This document shows, in pieces, positions 1 through 11,190 of a DNA stretch of 64,000 nt. A program made the position numbers and the translations under genes. This stretch comes from Massilia forsythiae (GTDB lineage: Bacteria; Pseudomonadota; Gammaproteobacteria; Burkholderiales; Burkholderiaceae_D): positions 4,154,001-4,218,000 of the forward strand of contig NZ_CP051685.1 of NCBI RefSeq assembly GCF_012849555.1, in the 5' to 3' direction. Below the pieces are notes generated by a model. The model was not told the DNA's origin. It searched no databases and saw only the letters and a list, made by a program, of their open reading frames with translations. The stretch's first letter is position 1, and each line of letters begins with the position of its first letter.

Positions 1-546
1 TTTCCGAGACAGGACCGGCCGAATTCGCTGATCGTGTTCTGGAGCTTCCGCGCCATGGTCGGCCTCGGGCTGCTGATGATCGCGCTCGGGCTGTGGGGCG
101 CCTGGTCGCGCTGGAAGGGGAGGCTGTATTCGTCGCGTCCGTTCCTGCGCATGGCCATGTGGATGGGGCCGGCGGGCTTGCTGGCGGTGCTGGCCGGCTG
201 GATCACCACCGAGGTCGGGCGCCAGCCGTGGGTGGTGTACGGCGTGCTGCGCACGGCGGACGCGGTGTCGAAACACGGCGCGGCGCCGCTGGCGCTGACG
301 CTCGGCCTGTTCGTCGTCGCCTACGTGTTCGTGTTCGGGGTCGGCATCGCCTACGTGCTGCGGCTGGTGCGCAAGGGCCCGCAGGCGTTCGACCTGAAGC
401 GCGCCGCCCAGGGCGGACCGGGTCGCAAGAAGACGCCGGCCCGGCCGTTGTCGGTGGCCGAGCGCGGCGCGGCCGGCAAGGGCGGCGCCGACGACGACGT
501 CGGCGATGACAGCGGCGATGGCAGCGGCAAGGGCGGCAAGGAGTGA
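1..546 (+). CDS. cydA: Cytochrome bd-type quinol oxidase subunit I, 3' part
   Basis: C-terminal part of the quinol-oxidising, haem-carrying subunit of a cytochrome bd / cyanide-insensitive oxidase in the inner membrane. The frame is open from base 1, so the true start lies outside the window; a GTG at 34 is internal. The visible part holds the conserved FWSFRAMVGLG segment, three hydrophobic stretches and GWITTEVGRQPW, a hallmark of the family. The tail after about residue 130 is hydrophilic, Lys/Gly/Asp-rich and probably cytoplasmic. It ends at TGA 544-546, 2 bases before cydB, so the two are one operon. The DUF2474 gene that follows is typical of the cyanide-insensitive (CioAB) branch. The symbol could equally be cioA. 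Confidence 0.93.
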   Translation, partial: FPRQDRPNSLIVFWSFRAMVGLGLLMIALGLWGAWSRWKGRLYSSRPFLRMAMWMGPAGLLAVLAGWITTEVGRQPWVVYGVLRTADAVSKHGAAPLALTLGLFVVAYVFVFGVGIAYVLRLVRKGPQAFDLKRAAQGGPGRKKTPARPLSVAERGAAGKGGADDDVGDDSGDGSGKGGKE

Positions 547-548
547 GC

Positions 549-1556
549 ATGGACATCGACATCACCACCGTCTGGGCCGCCATCATCTTCTTCGCCGTGT
601 TCATGTACGTGGTGCTGGACGGCTTCGACCTCGGCATCGGCATGCTGTACCCGTTCGTCAAGGGCCGGCGCGAGCGCGACATCATGATGAACACCGTGGC
701 CCCGATCTGGGATGGCAACGAGACCTGGCTGGTGCTGGGCGGGGAAGGGTTGCTGGCCGCGTTTCCGGTGGCGTACTCGGTGATCCTGTCGGGGCTGTAC
801 CTGCCGCTGATCTTCATGCTCATCGGCCTGATCTTCCGCGGCGTGGCCTTCGAATTCCGCTTCAAGGCCGACGACCGCGAGCGGCCGGTGTGGGACATCG
901 CCTTCACCGCCGGCTCGACCGTGGCGGCGTTCTTCCAGGGCGTGTCGCTCGGGACCTTCCTGTCCGGGATACCGGTGCACGGGCAGGCCTACGCCGGTGG
1001 CCCGCTCGACTGGCTGGCGCCGTTTCCGCTGGCAGCCGGCGCCGGCGTGGTGATCGCCTACACGCTGCTGGGCGCCACCTGGTTGGTGATGAAGACCGAG
1101 GGCGACCTGCAGGCGCGCATGGTCAAGCTGGCGCGCCCGTTTGCCCTGCTGCTGCTGGCGGCGATCGCGGCGGTCAGCGTGTGGACGCCGCTGGCCCAGT
1201 CGCAGGTGGCCGCGCGCTGGTTCGGCTGGCCGAACATCCTGTTCCTGGCGCCGGTGCCGCTGCTGGTGGGCGGCGCCTTTGTCTGGCTGCTGTGGTCGCT
1301 CAAGCGCGATCCGCACCGCAAGCCCTTCGTCGCCGCGCTGGCGCTGGTGCTGCTGGGCTACACCGGCATGGCGATCAGCATCTGGCCCTACATCGTGCCG
1401 CAGGCAATCACGATCTGGGACGCCGCCGCGCCGCCGGCCACCCAGCGTTTCGCGCTGGTCGGCACGTTGATCGTGCTGCCGCTGATCCTGGCGTACACCA
1501 TGTGGAGCTACTACGTCTTCCGCGGCAAGGTGGCCGACAGCGAGGGTTATCACTGA
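549..1556 (+). CDS. cydB: Cytochrome bd-type quinol oxidase subunit II
   Basis: Second integral membrane subunit of the bd/CIO quinol oxidase, 335 residues. The N-terminus carries the family signature VVLDGFDLGIGML followed by APIWDGNETWLVLGG, and hydrophobic helices run through to the C-terminal YTMWSYYVFRGKV. ATG 549 is chosen because AAGGAG lies at 538-543 with ideal spacing; the in-frame GTG at 543 would overlap that ribosome-binding site. It follows cydA by 2 bases, and its stop overlaps the DUF2474 start in TGATG at 1554-1558. That gives a tightly coupled three-gene unit for aerobic or microaerobic respiration that resists cyanide and NO (known for the family). Confidence 0.95.
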   Translation: MDIDITTVWAAIIFFAVFMYVVLDGFDLGIGMLYPFVKGRRERDIMMNTVAPIWDGNETWLVLGGEGLLAAFPVAYSVILSGLYLPLIFMLIGLIFRGVAFEFRFKADDRERPVWDIAFTAGSTVAAFFQGVSLGTFLSGIPVHGQAYAGGPLDWLAPFPLAAGAGVVIAYTLLGATWLVMKTEGDLQARMVKLARPFALLLLAAIAAVSVWTPLAQSQVAARWFGWPNILFLAPVPLLVGGAFVWLLWSLKRDPHRKPFVAALALVLLGYTGMAISIWPYIVPQAITIWDAAAPPATQRFALVGTLIVLPLILAYTMWSYYVFRGKVADSEGYH

Positions 1557-1693
1557 TGGATGACGTTCCCGTTTCCCCATCCTGGCCGCGGCGCATCGCC
1601 TGGCTGGTGGCGCTGTGGCTGGGCGGCGTGCTGGCGCTGGGCGCGGTGGCGCTGCTGCTGCGCGTGGCCATGCACGCGGCCGGCATGCGCTAG
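1556..1693 (+). CDS. DUF2474 small membrane peptide of the CIO operon
   Basis: 45-residue peptide starting inside the cydB stop (TGATG overlap). A short charged N-terminus ending PSWPRR precedes a single hydrophobic helix (about residues 15-38) and a short basic end. Size, position and topology match the DUF2474 family, found directly after cydAB of the cyanide-insensitive type and comparable in role to CydX in stabilising the oxidase; that role is inferred. Translation probably depends on ribosomes finishing cydB, because no separate ribosome-binding site is seen. Confidence 0.8.
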   Translation: MDDVPVSPSWPRRIAWLVALWLGGVLALGAVALLLRVAMHAAGMR

Positions 1694-1717
1694 GCCGGGC
1701 GCTGGAGGAAGGCGCGC

Positions 1718-2398
1718 ATGCCGCAGCGGACCAGCCAAGTCGACGCCGATGCCGACCCGCGCGCCGATTTCTACGCCTTGCTCGCGCGCCTGCTGCTGTC
1801 GGCGCCGAGCGCGGCCTTGCTGGCCGCGCTCGGTGCGGCCGGCCCGATCGTCGCCGCCGGCGAGTTCGCCCTGGAGCAGGCCTGGCTGCAGCTGACGCGG
1901 GATGCCGCCGCCGCCGACGCCGCCGCCGTCGCCGTCGAATTCGCGCTGCTGTTCGCGGATTCCGACGCCGATTCCGACGCCGATTCCGACGCCGATTCCG
2001 ACGCCGATACCGGCCCGCCGCGGCTGGCGCCGTCGGCCCGTTTCTACCCGGACCCCGGCGCGGACGATGCGGCGCCGGCGCGCCTGCGCGCCGACCTCGC
2101 CGGACTCGGGTTGGCGCGCGCGCCGCATGCGGGCGCCCTTGAGGACCACCTGGGCATGCTGTGCCGGGCGATGGCGCTGCTGGCCGGCGCCGCGCAGCCG
2201 TCCCCCGCGGCGCAGAAGCGCTTCTTCGAGACCTGGCTGCGGCCCTGGTACGCGGCCTGCCTGAGCGATATCGCCGCGGCCGGGGGCGCCGTTTTCTACC
2301 GCAGCGTGGCCGTGTTCGCCGACGCCTTCCTGTCGATCGACGCCCAGGCCTTCGCGCTGCTGGACGGGGACGCCGGCGCCGCTGCGTCCGGGGAGTGA
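1718..2398 (+). CDS. TorD/DmsD-like molecular chaperone with an internal DSDA repeat
   Basis: 226-residue soluble, mostly helical protein resembling the TorD family, cytoplasmic chaperones that bind the Tat signal and apoprotein of molybdoenzymes. Supporting motifs are DFYALLARLLLSAPS near residue 17, an EFALLF segment near residue 75, and the C-terminal block DHLGMLCRAMALL...FFETWLRPWY, matching the family's E/DHL...M and F...L..W patterns. Between EFALLF and the Pro-rich PPRLAPSARFYPD loop sit four DSDA units (residues 81-96), not expected in the family. It follows the cyd operon by 24 bases and may be co-transcribed. No molybdoenzyme is visible in the window, so its client is unknown. Confidence 0.72.
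   Translation: MPQRTSQVDADADPRADFYALLARLLLSAPSAALLAALGAAGPIVAAGEFALEQAWLQLTRDAAAADAAAVAVEFALLFADSDADSDADSDADSDADTGPPRLAPSARFYPDPGADDAAPARLRADLAGLGLARAPHAGALEDHLGMLCRAMALLAGAAQPSPAAQKRFFETWLRPWYAACLSDIAAAGGAVFYRSVAVFADAFLSIDAQAFALLDGDAGAAASGE
1958..2005 (+). repeat. Four perfect 12-bp tandem repeats inside the TorD-like gene
   Basis: GATTCCGACGCC occurs four times head to tail, in frame, encoding (DSDA)x4. A fifth, diverged unit begins GATACC at 2006. Because the unit is a multiple of three, copy-number slippage would change loop length without breaking the gene. Confidence 0.95.
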
Positions 2399-2523
2399 CG
2401 CGCCGCGGCCGGGCGGCCGCCGTGGCGGATGCGCAGCGGCGTGATCATCCGTGCAACTCGGCGGCGCCGTCCAGGCATATACTCGTCGGCAGCAGCCGCA
2501 CCGACAACGCACAGGAGACGACG

Positions 2524-4206
2524 ATGACACCGACCGAGCGCTTCATCCGCGCGCGCGACTTCCTGCAGCAGCACCGCAGCGACTACGACACCGCCTACCG
2601 CGACTACCGCGCGCCCGAACTGGCCGAATTCAACTGGGCGCTGGATTACTTCGACGTGCACGCGCGCGGCAACGATACCGCCGCGCTGTGGGTGGTCGAG
2701 GAAGACGGCAGCGATCGCAGGATCAGTTACGCCGACATGGCGGCGCGGTCCGGCCGCGTCGCCGCCTGGCTGCGCGACTGCGGCGTGCGGCGCGGCGACC
2801 GCGTGCTGCTGATGCTGCCCAACCGCGTCGAGCTGTGGGAAACCATGCTGGCCGGGATCAAGCTCGGCGCGGTGCTGGTGCCGACCACGATGCTGGTGTC
2901 CGGCGCCGACCTCGAAGACCGCATGGCGCGCGGGCGCATCCGCCACGTGGTGGCGCAGGCGTCGGAAGCGCCCAAGTTCGCGGCCCTGGCTGGCGAATAC
3001 ACCCGCATCGCCGTCGGCGCGCAGGACGCGCCGCCGCCCGCCGGCTGGCGCGACTATGCCGACAGCCTGCGCACCGCCGCGGACTTCCAGCCGGACGGCA
3101 TTACCTTGGCCAGCGATCCGCTGCTGCTGTACTTCACTTCCGGCACCACGGCCAAGCCCAAGCTGGTGCTGCACAGCCACCAGAGCTATCCGGTCGGCCA
3201 CCTGTCGACCATGTACTGGATCGGCCTGCGCGCCGGCGACGTGCACTGGAACATCAGCTCGCCGGGCTGGGCCAAGCATGCCTGGAGCTGCGTCTTCGCG
3301 CCCTGGAACGCCGGCGCCACGGTGTTCGTCCATAACTACGAGCGCTTTTCGGCGCGCGCCTGCCTGGACACCATCGTGCGCTGCGGCGTCACCTCGCTGT
3401 GCGCGCCGCCGACCGTGTGGCGCATGCTGATCAAGGAAGACCTGGCGGCCTGGCAGCCGCCGCTGCGCGAACTGGTGGGCGCCGGCGAGCCGCTCAACCC
3501 GGAAGTCATCGACCAGGTGGAGCGCGCCTGGGGCATCCGCATCCGCGACGGTTTCGGCCAGTCCGAAACCACCTGCCAGGTCGGCAATTCGCCGGGCCAG
3601 CCGGTGAAACCCGGCTCGATGGGGCGGCCGCTGCCCGGCTACCGGGTGGCGCTGCTCGACCTCGACGACCGCCCCGCCGCCGAGGGCGAGATCGCGCTCG
3701 CGCTCGACCCGGCGCCGCTGGGGCTGATGCTGGGCTACGAGGGCGACGCCGCCAAGACCGGCGAGGTGATGCGCGCCGGCCACTACCACACCGGCGACAG
3801 CGCCACCGTGGATGAGGAGGGCTATTATTTCTACGTCGGCCGCAACGACGACGTGTTTAAGTCGTCCGACTACCGCATCAGCCCGTTCGAACTCGAGAGC
3901 GTGCTGATCGAGCACCCCGACGTGCTGGAAGCGGCCATCGTGCCCAGCCCCGATCCGCTGCGCCTGGCGGTGCCCAAGGCGTACGTCGCGCTGCGCGCCG
4001 GCGTGGCGCCGACGCGCGAACTGGCCGGCGCCATCTTCGCCTTTGCGCGCACGCGCCTGTCGCCCTACCAGCGCATCCGCCGGCTGGAATTCACCGAGCT
4101 GCCCAAGACCATCTCCGGCAAGATCCGCCGCGTCGAACTGCGCCGTGCCGAAGCGGCCGGGCAGCGTACCGGCGTCGAGTTCCGCGAAGAGGAGTTCGCC
4201 GAGTGA
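2524..4206 (+). CDS. AMP-dependent acyl-CoA synthetase/ligase
   Basis: 560-residue member of the ANL adenylating superfamily that activates a carboxylic acid with ATP and ligates it to CoA. Core motifs are visible: the P-loop-like YFTSGTTAKPK (about residues 203-213), the Tyr/Phe motif DGFGQSETT, the HTGD hinge motif, GRNDDVFKSSDYRISP, and the C-terminal acyl-transfer lysine in PKTISGKIRR. The sequence is closest in style to the acetyl/medium-chain group (AcsM- or AcsA-like short forms), but the substrate cannot be read from sequence. The start is supported by AGGAG at 2513-2517. It stands alone with its own leader; the cupin remnant follows immediately. Confidence 0.9.
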   Translation: MTPTERFIRARDFLQQHRSDYDTAYRDYRAPELAEFNWALDYFDVHARGNDTAALWVVEEDGSDRRISYADMAARSGRVAAWLRDCGVRRGDRVLLMLPNRVELWETMLAGIKLGAVLVPTTMLVSGADLEDRMARGRIRHVVAQASEAPKFAALAGEYTRIAVGAQDAPPPAGWRDYADSLRTAADFQPDGITLASDPLLLYFTSGTTAKPKLVLHSHQSYPVGHLSTMYWIGLRAGDVHWNISSPGWAKHAWSCVFAPWNAGATVFVHNYERFSARACLDTIVRCGVTSLCAPPTVWRMLIKEDLAAWQPPLRELVGAGEPLNPEVIDQVERAWGIRIRDGFGQSETTCQVGNSPGQPVKPGSMGRPLPGYRVALLDLDDRPAAEGEIALALDPAPLGLMLGYEGDAAKTGEVMRAGHYHTGDSATVDEEGYYFYVGRNDDVFKSSDYRISPFELESVLIEHPDVLEAAIVPSPDPLRLAVPKAYVALRAGVAPTRELAGAIFAFARTRLSPYQRIRRLEFTELPKTISGKIRRVELRRAEAAGQRTGVEFREEEFAE

Positions 4207-4235
4207 GCACGATATCGACTGGAGGGGAGGGCGCC

Positions 4236-4472
4236 ATGCCGCAGCAAGCCGATGCACCGGGCGCGGTGTCGGCGCTGTTACACCGCCATTCGCTGCAGGA
4301 CGAGTGGATCTATGTGCTGAGCGGCGAGCTGACGCTGGTCCACGATGGCGGCGAAACGGTGCTCGGCGCCGGCATGTGCGCCGGCTTCCCGCGCAACGGC
4401 ACGGCGCACCAGCCGGAGCGCCCCAGCGGCCAATGCGCCGAGCACCTGGCGAGGGGCCGGCAAAGGCGCTAG
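4236..4472 (+). pseudogene. Cupin-domain remnant
   Basis: Short frame (78 residues from ATG 4236, preceded by GGAGGGGAGG; GTG 4203 overlapping the synthetase stop is the alternative). It holds one recognisable cupin half: HRHSLQDEWIYVLSGELTL, then GGETVLGAGMCAGFPRNGTAHQ. Single-domain cupins of this type usually have some 40-60 more residues in front of the HxHxxxDE motif, and continue after the AHQ position with a beta strand ending LEVG. Here the N-terminal half is absent and the end drifts into an Arg-rich tail. I read it as a gene deleted at the front and broken at the back, though a short functional cupin is not excluded. Confidence 0.55.
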
Positions 4473-4576
4473 GATGGAGCCGTGCGGCACCTTTGCTGCA
4501 AACCGATCAATAATGGCCGAATGACAAGCAGCGCCGCCTTTCTCCACCACCCCCATCCACGCGACCGCACCCCGTA

Positions 4577-5137
4577 ATGAGTCCACACGCAAGCCCGGCA
4601 TCGTCCGCCCAACCCGAATCGCAGCAGCCGGCGCCCACGTCGCCGCTGGCCGAAGTGCGCCAATCGCCGGTGCACGGCAAGGGCGTGTTCGCGTTGCGCG
4701 CCATCGGCGCGGGGGACCGCATCATCGAATACCGCGGCCAGCGCATCTCGTGGGACGACGCCACCGCGCGCGCCGCCGCGCGCGGCGGCCCGGTCAACCA
4801 CACTTTCTATTTCAGCCTGGCCGACGGCCGCGTGATCGACGGCGGCCGGCGCGGCAACGACGCGCGCTGGATCAACCACGCCTGCGAGCCGAACTGCGAA
4901 GCCTACGAGGACGACGGCCGCGTCTACATCCACGCGCTGCGCGACATCGCCGCGGGCGAAGAGCTGAACTACAACTACGCGCTGGTCTACGAAGAGCGCC
5001 ACACGCCGGCCCTGAAGCGCCTGTTCGCCTGCCGCTGCGGCACGCCTGGCTGCACCGGCACCATGCTGGCGCCGAAGCGGCGCGCCAGGAAGAAGGCGGG
5101 CGGCGCCGGGACGCGCCCCGCCGAAGCAGCCGCCTGA
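4577..5137 (+). CDS. SET-domain lysine methyltransferase
   Basis: 186-residue protein with a complete SET core: GKGVFALRAIGAGDRIIEYRG at the start, NHTFYF in the middle, the SAM/lysine-site motif WINHACEPNC (N100, H101), then GEELNYNYA (Y132, Y134). A post-SET cysteine cluster follows (C152, C154, C159 in CRCGTPGC), which with a cysteine of the NHxCxPNC motif normally binds zinc. A basic tail RRARKKAGG follows. SET enzymes transfer methyl from S-adenosylmethionine to protein lysines; bacterial targets are mostly unknown. The usual Asp of GEELxYDY is Asn here. The N-terminal 22 residues are Pro/Ser-rich and probably disordered. Its closeness to pncB (36 bases) suggests co-transcription. Confidence 0.88.
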   Translation: MSPHASPASSAQPESQQPAPTSPLAEVRQSPVHGKGVFALRAIGAGDRIIEYRGQRISWDDATARAAARGGPVNHTFYFSLADGRVIDGGRRGNDARWINHACEPNCEAYEDDGRVYIHALRDIAAGEELNYNYALVYEERHTPALKRLFACRCGTPGCTGTMLAPKRRARKKAGGAGTRPAEAAA

Positions 5138-5173
5138 GCCGCCCACCACAACAAGAACCCAGAAAGCCCCGCC

Positions 5174-6370
5174 ATGACACCTGCCGTCCCCGTCGTCCGC
5201 AGCCTGCTCGAAACCGATCTCTACAAGTTCACCATGTGGCAGGCGCTGCTGCACATGCACCCGAACGCCACCGGCGAATACGAGTTCAAGTGCCGCAACA
5301 CGCCTGCGTATCCGCTGGCCGAATTAAAGGAAGAGGTGGAACGCGAACTGGACCACTTGTGCACGCTGATGTTCGGCGCCGACGAGATCGACTACTTGCG
5401 CTCGCTGCGCTTCATCAAGAGCGACTTCGCCGACTTCCTGACCCTGTTCCGCTTCCAGCGCAAGTTCATCCAGGTCGACACCGACGGCCCGCACCTGCGC
5501 ATCCGCGCCGCCGGCCCGATCGTGCACGTGATGGGCTTCGAGATCTTCGTGCTGTACATCGTCAACGAGCTGTATTTCCGCCGCTTCGACCGCGCCGCCG
5601 CGCTGCAGGAAGCGCGCAAGCGCCTGGCCCAGAAGGTCGACGAGTTCCGCGCCTTCGAGCAGGAGCCGAAGCGCCAGAACCCGTTCGAGTTCTTCGACTT
5701 CGGCGTGCGCCGCCGCTTTTCCGGCGAGTGGCAGGAAGAGGTGGTCGCCACGCTGGCGCGCGAGCTGCCGCAATTCTTCAAGGGCACCTCGAACGTCTAC
5801 CTCGCCAAGAAATTCAACCTGGTCCCGATCGGCACCATGGCGCACGAATACATGCAGGCCTTCCAGTCGTTCGACGTGCGCCTGCGCGACTTCCAGAAAA
5901 AGGCGCTGGAAGACTGGGTGCAGGAATACCGCGGCGACCTCGGCACGGCGCTCACCGACGTGGTCGGCATGGACGCCTTTTTGCGCGACTTCGACCTGTA
6001 TTTCGCCAAGCTGTTCGACGGCCTGCGCCACGATTCCGGCGACCCGGTCGAATGGGGAGAAAAGGCGCTGGCGCACTACGTCAAGCTGCGCATCGATGCG
6101 CGCACCAAGCGCCTGGTGTTCTCGGACGCGCTGACCGTGCCCAAGGCCCTGAGCCTGTACCGCCACTTCGCCGACCGCGTGATGACCGGCTTCGGCATCG
6201 GCACCAAGCTGACCAACGACACCCAGTTCGACCCGATCAACATCGTCATGAAGCTGGTGCGCTGCAACGGCCAGCCGGTGGCCAAGCTGTCGGATTCGCC
6301 GGGCAAGGGGTTCAGTACCGACGAGACCTTCATCGCTTATCTGCGCCAGGTGTTCGACCAGCGGATTTGA
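5174..6370 (+). CDS. pncB: Nicotinate phosphoribosyltransferase
   Basis: 398 residues, the usual length of the bacterial enzyme. It makes nicotinate mononucleotide from nicotinate, PRPP and ATP in the Preiss-Handler NAD salvage route, in the cytosol. Signatures are [14 protein letters not shown] at the N-terminus, [13 protein letters not shown], the [24 protein letters not shown] block with the conserved His, [12 protein letters not shown], and [11 protein letters not shown] near the end. ATG 5174 follows a leader with AAGAACCCAGAAAG. It lies 36 bases behind the SET gene. A nicotinamidase (pncA-like, 37156) that would feed nicotinate to this enzyme lies 31 kb away. Confidence 0.96.
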   Translation: MTPAVPVVRSLLETDLYKFTMWQALLHMHPNATGEYEFKCRNTPAYPLAELKEEVERELDHLCTLMFGADEIDYLRSLRFIKSDFADFLTLFRFQRKFIQVDTDGPHLRIRAAGPIVHVMGFEIFVLYIVNELYFRRFDRAAALQEARKRLAQKVDEFRAFEQEPKRQNPFEFFDFGVRRRFSGEWQEEVVATLARELPQFFKGTSNVYLAKKFNLVPIGTMAHEYMQAFQSFDVRLRDFQKKALEDWVQEYRGDLGTALTDVVGMDAFLRDFDLYFAKLFDGLRHDSGDPVEWGEKALAHYVKLRIDARTKRLVFSDALTVPKALSLYRHFADRVMTGFGIGTKLTNDTQFDPINIVMKLVRCNGQPVAKLSDSPGKGFSTDETFIAYLRQVFDQRI

Positions 6371-6392
6371 GCCGAAGGCGCAGCCGGCAGCG

Positions 6393-7109
6393 CTAGGCCG
6401 CCACCGCCACGCGATACACCGCATCGTTCGCGCAGGCACGCGTGCCGCCGCGCGGCCGCGCCGGCGCCAGCACCGACAGCGGCTGCTCCGCGGCCAGCAG
6501 CGACACCATGGCCGGCACGTCCAGGCCATCGAGCGCCGCCTGGAAGCGCCGCACCAGCTCGCGGCACAGCCTGTCGCCGGACGGCGCCCCGGCCCGGTCC
6601 ATGTCGCGTTCCTCGTCCGCTCGTTCGCGTAGCCGCCGCCGTGCCCGCGCCAGGTGCTGGCGCGCATTCACGGCCGTGGTGCCGAGCGCCGCGGCGATGT
6701 CGGCGTGCTCACACTCGAACACTTCGCGCAGCACCAGCGCCAGGCGCTCGGACGGCGACAGGCATGCCAGCATGCGGCCCAGCGCCGCACCCAGCTCGGC
6801 GCGTCGCAGCAGGCCGTGTTCGGGCGGCGGCGCCGCGTCCGCGGGCAGCCAGTCCAGGGTGGCGTGCGCGGCCGCCGCGTCGCGCACCCGCTTGCGCAGC
6901 AGGTCGATCGACTGGTGCCGCACCACCGTGGTCAGCCAGGCCGCCGGCGTTTCCAGCGCGTCCTGGTCGGCGCAGCGCCACTTCAGGAAACAGTCCTGCA
7001 CGATGTCTTCGGCCTCGGCGTCGCTGCCGACGATGCGGCGGCTGATCGCCGTCAGGCGCGGGCGCAGCCGTTCGAACAGGGCGCCGTCGGGGTCGAGGGT
7101 GGGCGGCAT
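6393..7109 (-). CDS. ECF sigma factor, ECF41/SigJ-like, with short C-terminal extension
   Basis: 238-residue extracytoplasmic-function sigma factor. Region 2 is seen in [17 protein letters not shown] and [21 protein letters not shown]; region 4 in [29 protein letters not shown] followed by the recognition helix [12 protein letters not shown]. After region 4 come about 70 residues resembling the first helix of a SnoaL-like domain ([22 protein letters not shown]), but the sequence stops about where ECF41 proteins have their DGGGK motif, so the regulatory extension looks shortened. The start at 7109 is set by AAAGGAGG just upstream; a longer frame to 7220 lacks such a site. A motif TGTCACA-N16-CGTC lies 33 bases upstream, matching autoregulated ECF41 promoters. 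Confidence 0.85.
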   Translation of the reverse strand: MPPTLDPDGALFERLRPRLTAISRRIVGSDAEAEDIVQDCFLKWRCADQDALETPAAWLTTVVRHQSIDLLRKRVRDAAAAHATLDWLPADAAPPPEHGLLRRAELGAALGRMLACLSPSERLALVLREVFECEHADIAAALGTTAVNARQHLARARRRLRERADEERDMDRAGAPSGDRLCRELVRRFQAALDGLDVPAMVSLLAAEQPLSVLAPARPRGGTRACANDAVYRVAVAA

Positions 7110-7141
7110 CGTGAACCTCCTTTGCGGTGATGGTAACGCTC

Positions 7142-7168
7142 GACGCCCGGCGCAGGAACGATGTGACA
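7142..7168 (-). promoter_or_regulatory. ECF41-type promoter of the sigma gene
   Basis: Read on the minus strand, TGTCACA (7168-7162) is followed after exactly 16 bases by CGTC (7145-7142). This matches the published ECF41 -35/-10 motif pair. Transcription would start around 7135, giving a short leader before the AAAGGAGG site and ATG 7109. Autoregulation is the standard behaviour of this group and is inferred here. Confidence 0.6.
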
Positions 7169-7190
7169 CGCGAACCCAATATTTTTTCGC

Positions 7191-7218
7191 CGTCACACCG
7201 CACCCGGCCGCAGGCGTC
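7191..7218 (+). promoter_or_regulatory. Possible second ECF41-like promoter facing clpP
   Basis: On the plus strand CGTCACA (7191-7197; one mismatch to TGTCACA) is followed after 17 bases by CGTC (7215-7218), about 40 bases before the clpP ATG. One mismatch and one extra spacer base make this weaker than the divergent site. Confidence 0.35.
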
Positions 7219-7257
7219 AAGCGCGCAGTCGTCCAACCTTACCGCGAAAGGAATACC

Positions 7258-7866
7258 ATGACTGCGACATCTCCCCTGGGTTTGGGCCTGGTCCCCACCG
7301 TCGTCGAACAGACCGGGCGCGGCGAACGCGCCTTCGACATCTATTCGCGCCTGCTGCAGGAGCGCGTGATCTTCCTGGTGGGCGAGGTTACCGAGCAATC
7401 GGCCAACCTGATCGTGGCCCAGCTGCTGGTGCTGGAGTCCGACAATCCAGACAAGGACATTTCCCTGTACATCAATTCGCCGGGCGGCTCGGTGTACGCC
7501 GGCATGGCGGTGTATGACACGATGCAGTTCATCAAGCCGGACGTCTCGACCCTGTGCACCGGCTTCGCCGCCAGCATGGGCTCCTTCCTGCTGGCGGCGG
7601 GTGCGCGCGGCAAGCGTTACGCCTTGCCCAATGCGCGCATCATGATCCACCAGCCGCACGGCGGCTCGCAGGGCGTGGCGGCCGACATCGAGATCCAGGC
7701 GCGCGAGATCCTGTACCAGCGCCACCGCATCAACGGCATCCTGGCCGAGCGCACCGGGCAGGCGCTGGCGCGTGTGGAAAGGGATTCGGACCGCGACAAC
7801 TACATGTCGGCCGAGCAGGGCGTGGAATACGGCTTGATCGATCGGGTGCTGACGTCGAGACAATAG
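7258..7866 (+). CDS. clpP: ATP-dependent Clp protease proteolytic subunit (stand-alone copy)
   Basis: 202-residue ClpP serine protease that forms the tetradecameric degradation chamber of Clp proteases. The triad is complete by alignment to known ClpP: S106 in [10 protein letters not shown]131 in MIHQPHGG and D180 in SDRDNYMS. The N-terminal [23 protein letters not shown], which lines the axial pore, is canonical. AAAGGAA precedes ATG 7258. No clpX or clpA follows, unlike the housekeeping tig-clpP-clpX order, so this is probably a second copy. It diverges from the ECF sigma gene and carries a sigma-like motif in front of it, suggesting stress-controlled expression (inferred). Confidence 0.93.
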   Translation: MTATSPLGLGLVPTVVEQTGRGERAFDIYSRLLQERVIFLVGEVTEQSANLIVAQLLVLESDNPDKDISLYINSPGGSVYAGMAVYDTMQFIKPDVSTLCTGFAASMGSFLLAAGARGKRYALPNARIMIHQPHGGSQGVAADIEIQAREILYQRHRINGILAERTGQALARVERDSDRDNYMSAEQGVEYGLIDRVLTSRQ

Positions 7867-8099
7867 TGCGGCGCCGGGTCAAGATGGTCGCTCTTCGTCC
7901 TCCTGAAGGGTGTCTACGACGACATGGCCGACGACACCGGCTTCCTGCGCTTCGCGCCGGTGGTCGAGGCGCGCGCCGGCCGACGCGGCCGTGGCGCGCG
8001 CCGTTTTTGTGAATTTCATACTATAGTCGGTTCACCTTTTCGTAACCCACGGCTGATTTCACGTTCTTTCTCCAGAGGAGCTGGATGCTGCTGTAAGGA

Positions 8100-11060
<2,961 letters not shown>

Positions 11061-11151
11061 TATTTTTCACATGCGTCGTCCACAGCCAAGCTTTGCAACG
11101 CGGTTGAACCGAACGCTTGGCGCTACCGGATGCAAATGCCATTAGCCGGTC

Positions 11152-11174
11152 TATAATGGGATAAATATTTGTCC
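11152..11174 (+). promoter_or_regulatory. Promoter -10 and quasi-palindromic operator of the Xre-RES pair
   Basis: A perfect TATAAT (11152-11157) stands out in G+C-rich DNA. It is followed at once by GGATAAATATTTGTCC (11159-11174), self-complementary at 14 of 16 positions, covering the expected transcription start 17 bases before the antitoxin ATG. No good -35 is seen. Position and symmetry fit an operator bound by the antitoxin for autorepression (inferred). Confidence 0.5.
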
Positions 11175-11190
11175 TGAACTGGATCGAACG

